From assembly GCA_003232595.1 (NCBI GenBank), contig QIIJ01000105.1:1-5662 (forward strand): a stretch of 5,662 nt of DNA. The letters are read 5' to 3'. This DNA is from Aurantimonadaceae bacterium. Lineage in GTDB: Bacteria > Pseudomonadota > Alphaproteobacteria > Rhizobiales > Rhizobiaceae. The translations under genes and the position numbers were made by a program. The notes beneath the pieces are model-generated. The model was given only the letters and a program-made list of their open reading frames with translations, was not told the origin of the DNA and made no database searches. Of the stretch, positions 5,636-5,662 are shown piece after piece. Numbering within the stretch: the stretch's first letter is position 1; the number at the start of each line of letters is the position of its first letter.

Positions 5636-5662
5636 GCAAAGGTGGTTCGCAACCACCTTCGC
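5636..5662. terminator. Strong inverted repeat, candidate terminator of the regulator gene
   Basis: AAGGTGGTT (5639-5647) and AACCACCTT (5651-5659) form a perfect 9-bp stem with a CGC loop. GC/GC at the outer ends (5636-5637 with 5661-5662) extends it to 12-base arms with one mismatch. It lies 164 bases after the regulator stop. The window ends at the base of the stem, so a following U-run cannot be checked. Confidence 0.45.

Overview
The window most likely comes from a Gram-negative proteobacterium. The evidence is a ToxR/CadC-type membrane-anchored regulator with a TPR periplasmic half, two Sec-type signal peptides, and base composition that looks roughly balanced by eye. The regulator's C-terminal YWR..G.P..C-n-C ending recalls proteins I associate with alphaproteobacteria and xanthomonad-like gammaproteobacteria, but I cannot fix the genus.

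Layout. Positions 1-430 contain no supportable gene. They hold several inverted repeats, including one sequence that can pair with either of two partners. Positions 431-1627 (minus) encode a secreted FG-GAP/VCBS beta-propeller protein with six visible blades. Directly upstream in the same direction, 1793-3301 (minus) encodes a secreted protein with an N-terminal jacalin-like lectin domain, an aerolysin-type beta pore-forming module, an acidic/proline-rich linker and a C-terminal module I cannot name with certainty. Positions 3302-3834 are a 533-base divergent control region with a 9-bp-arm inverted repeat, two back-to-back tandem duplications and a possible stem that hides the regulator's ribosome binding site. 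Positions 3835-5472 (plus) encode the winged-helix/transmembrane/TPR regulator. The window ends in a strong inverted repeat at 5636-5662.

How the genes may work together (inference). The regulator is divergently transcribed from a probable two-gene operon for two exported sugar-binding-type proteins, one of which looks able to form pores. This resembles ToxR-style control: a periplasmic sensor half reads an envelope or environmental cue and a cytoplasmic winged helix acts on the shared control region. The jacalin and propeller proteins could be targeting and pore-forming parts of a secreted toxin or defence module against eukaryotic or bacterial surfaces. The architecture is read from sequence. 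The target, the pore activity and the regulatory link are untested predictions.
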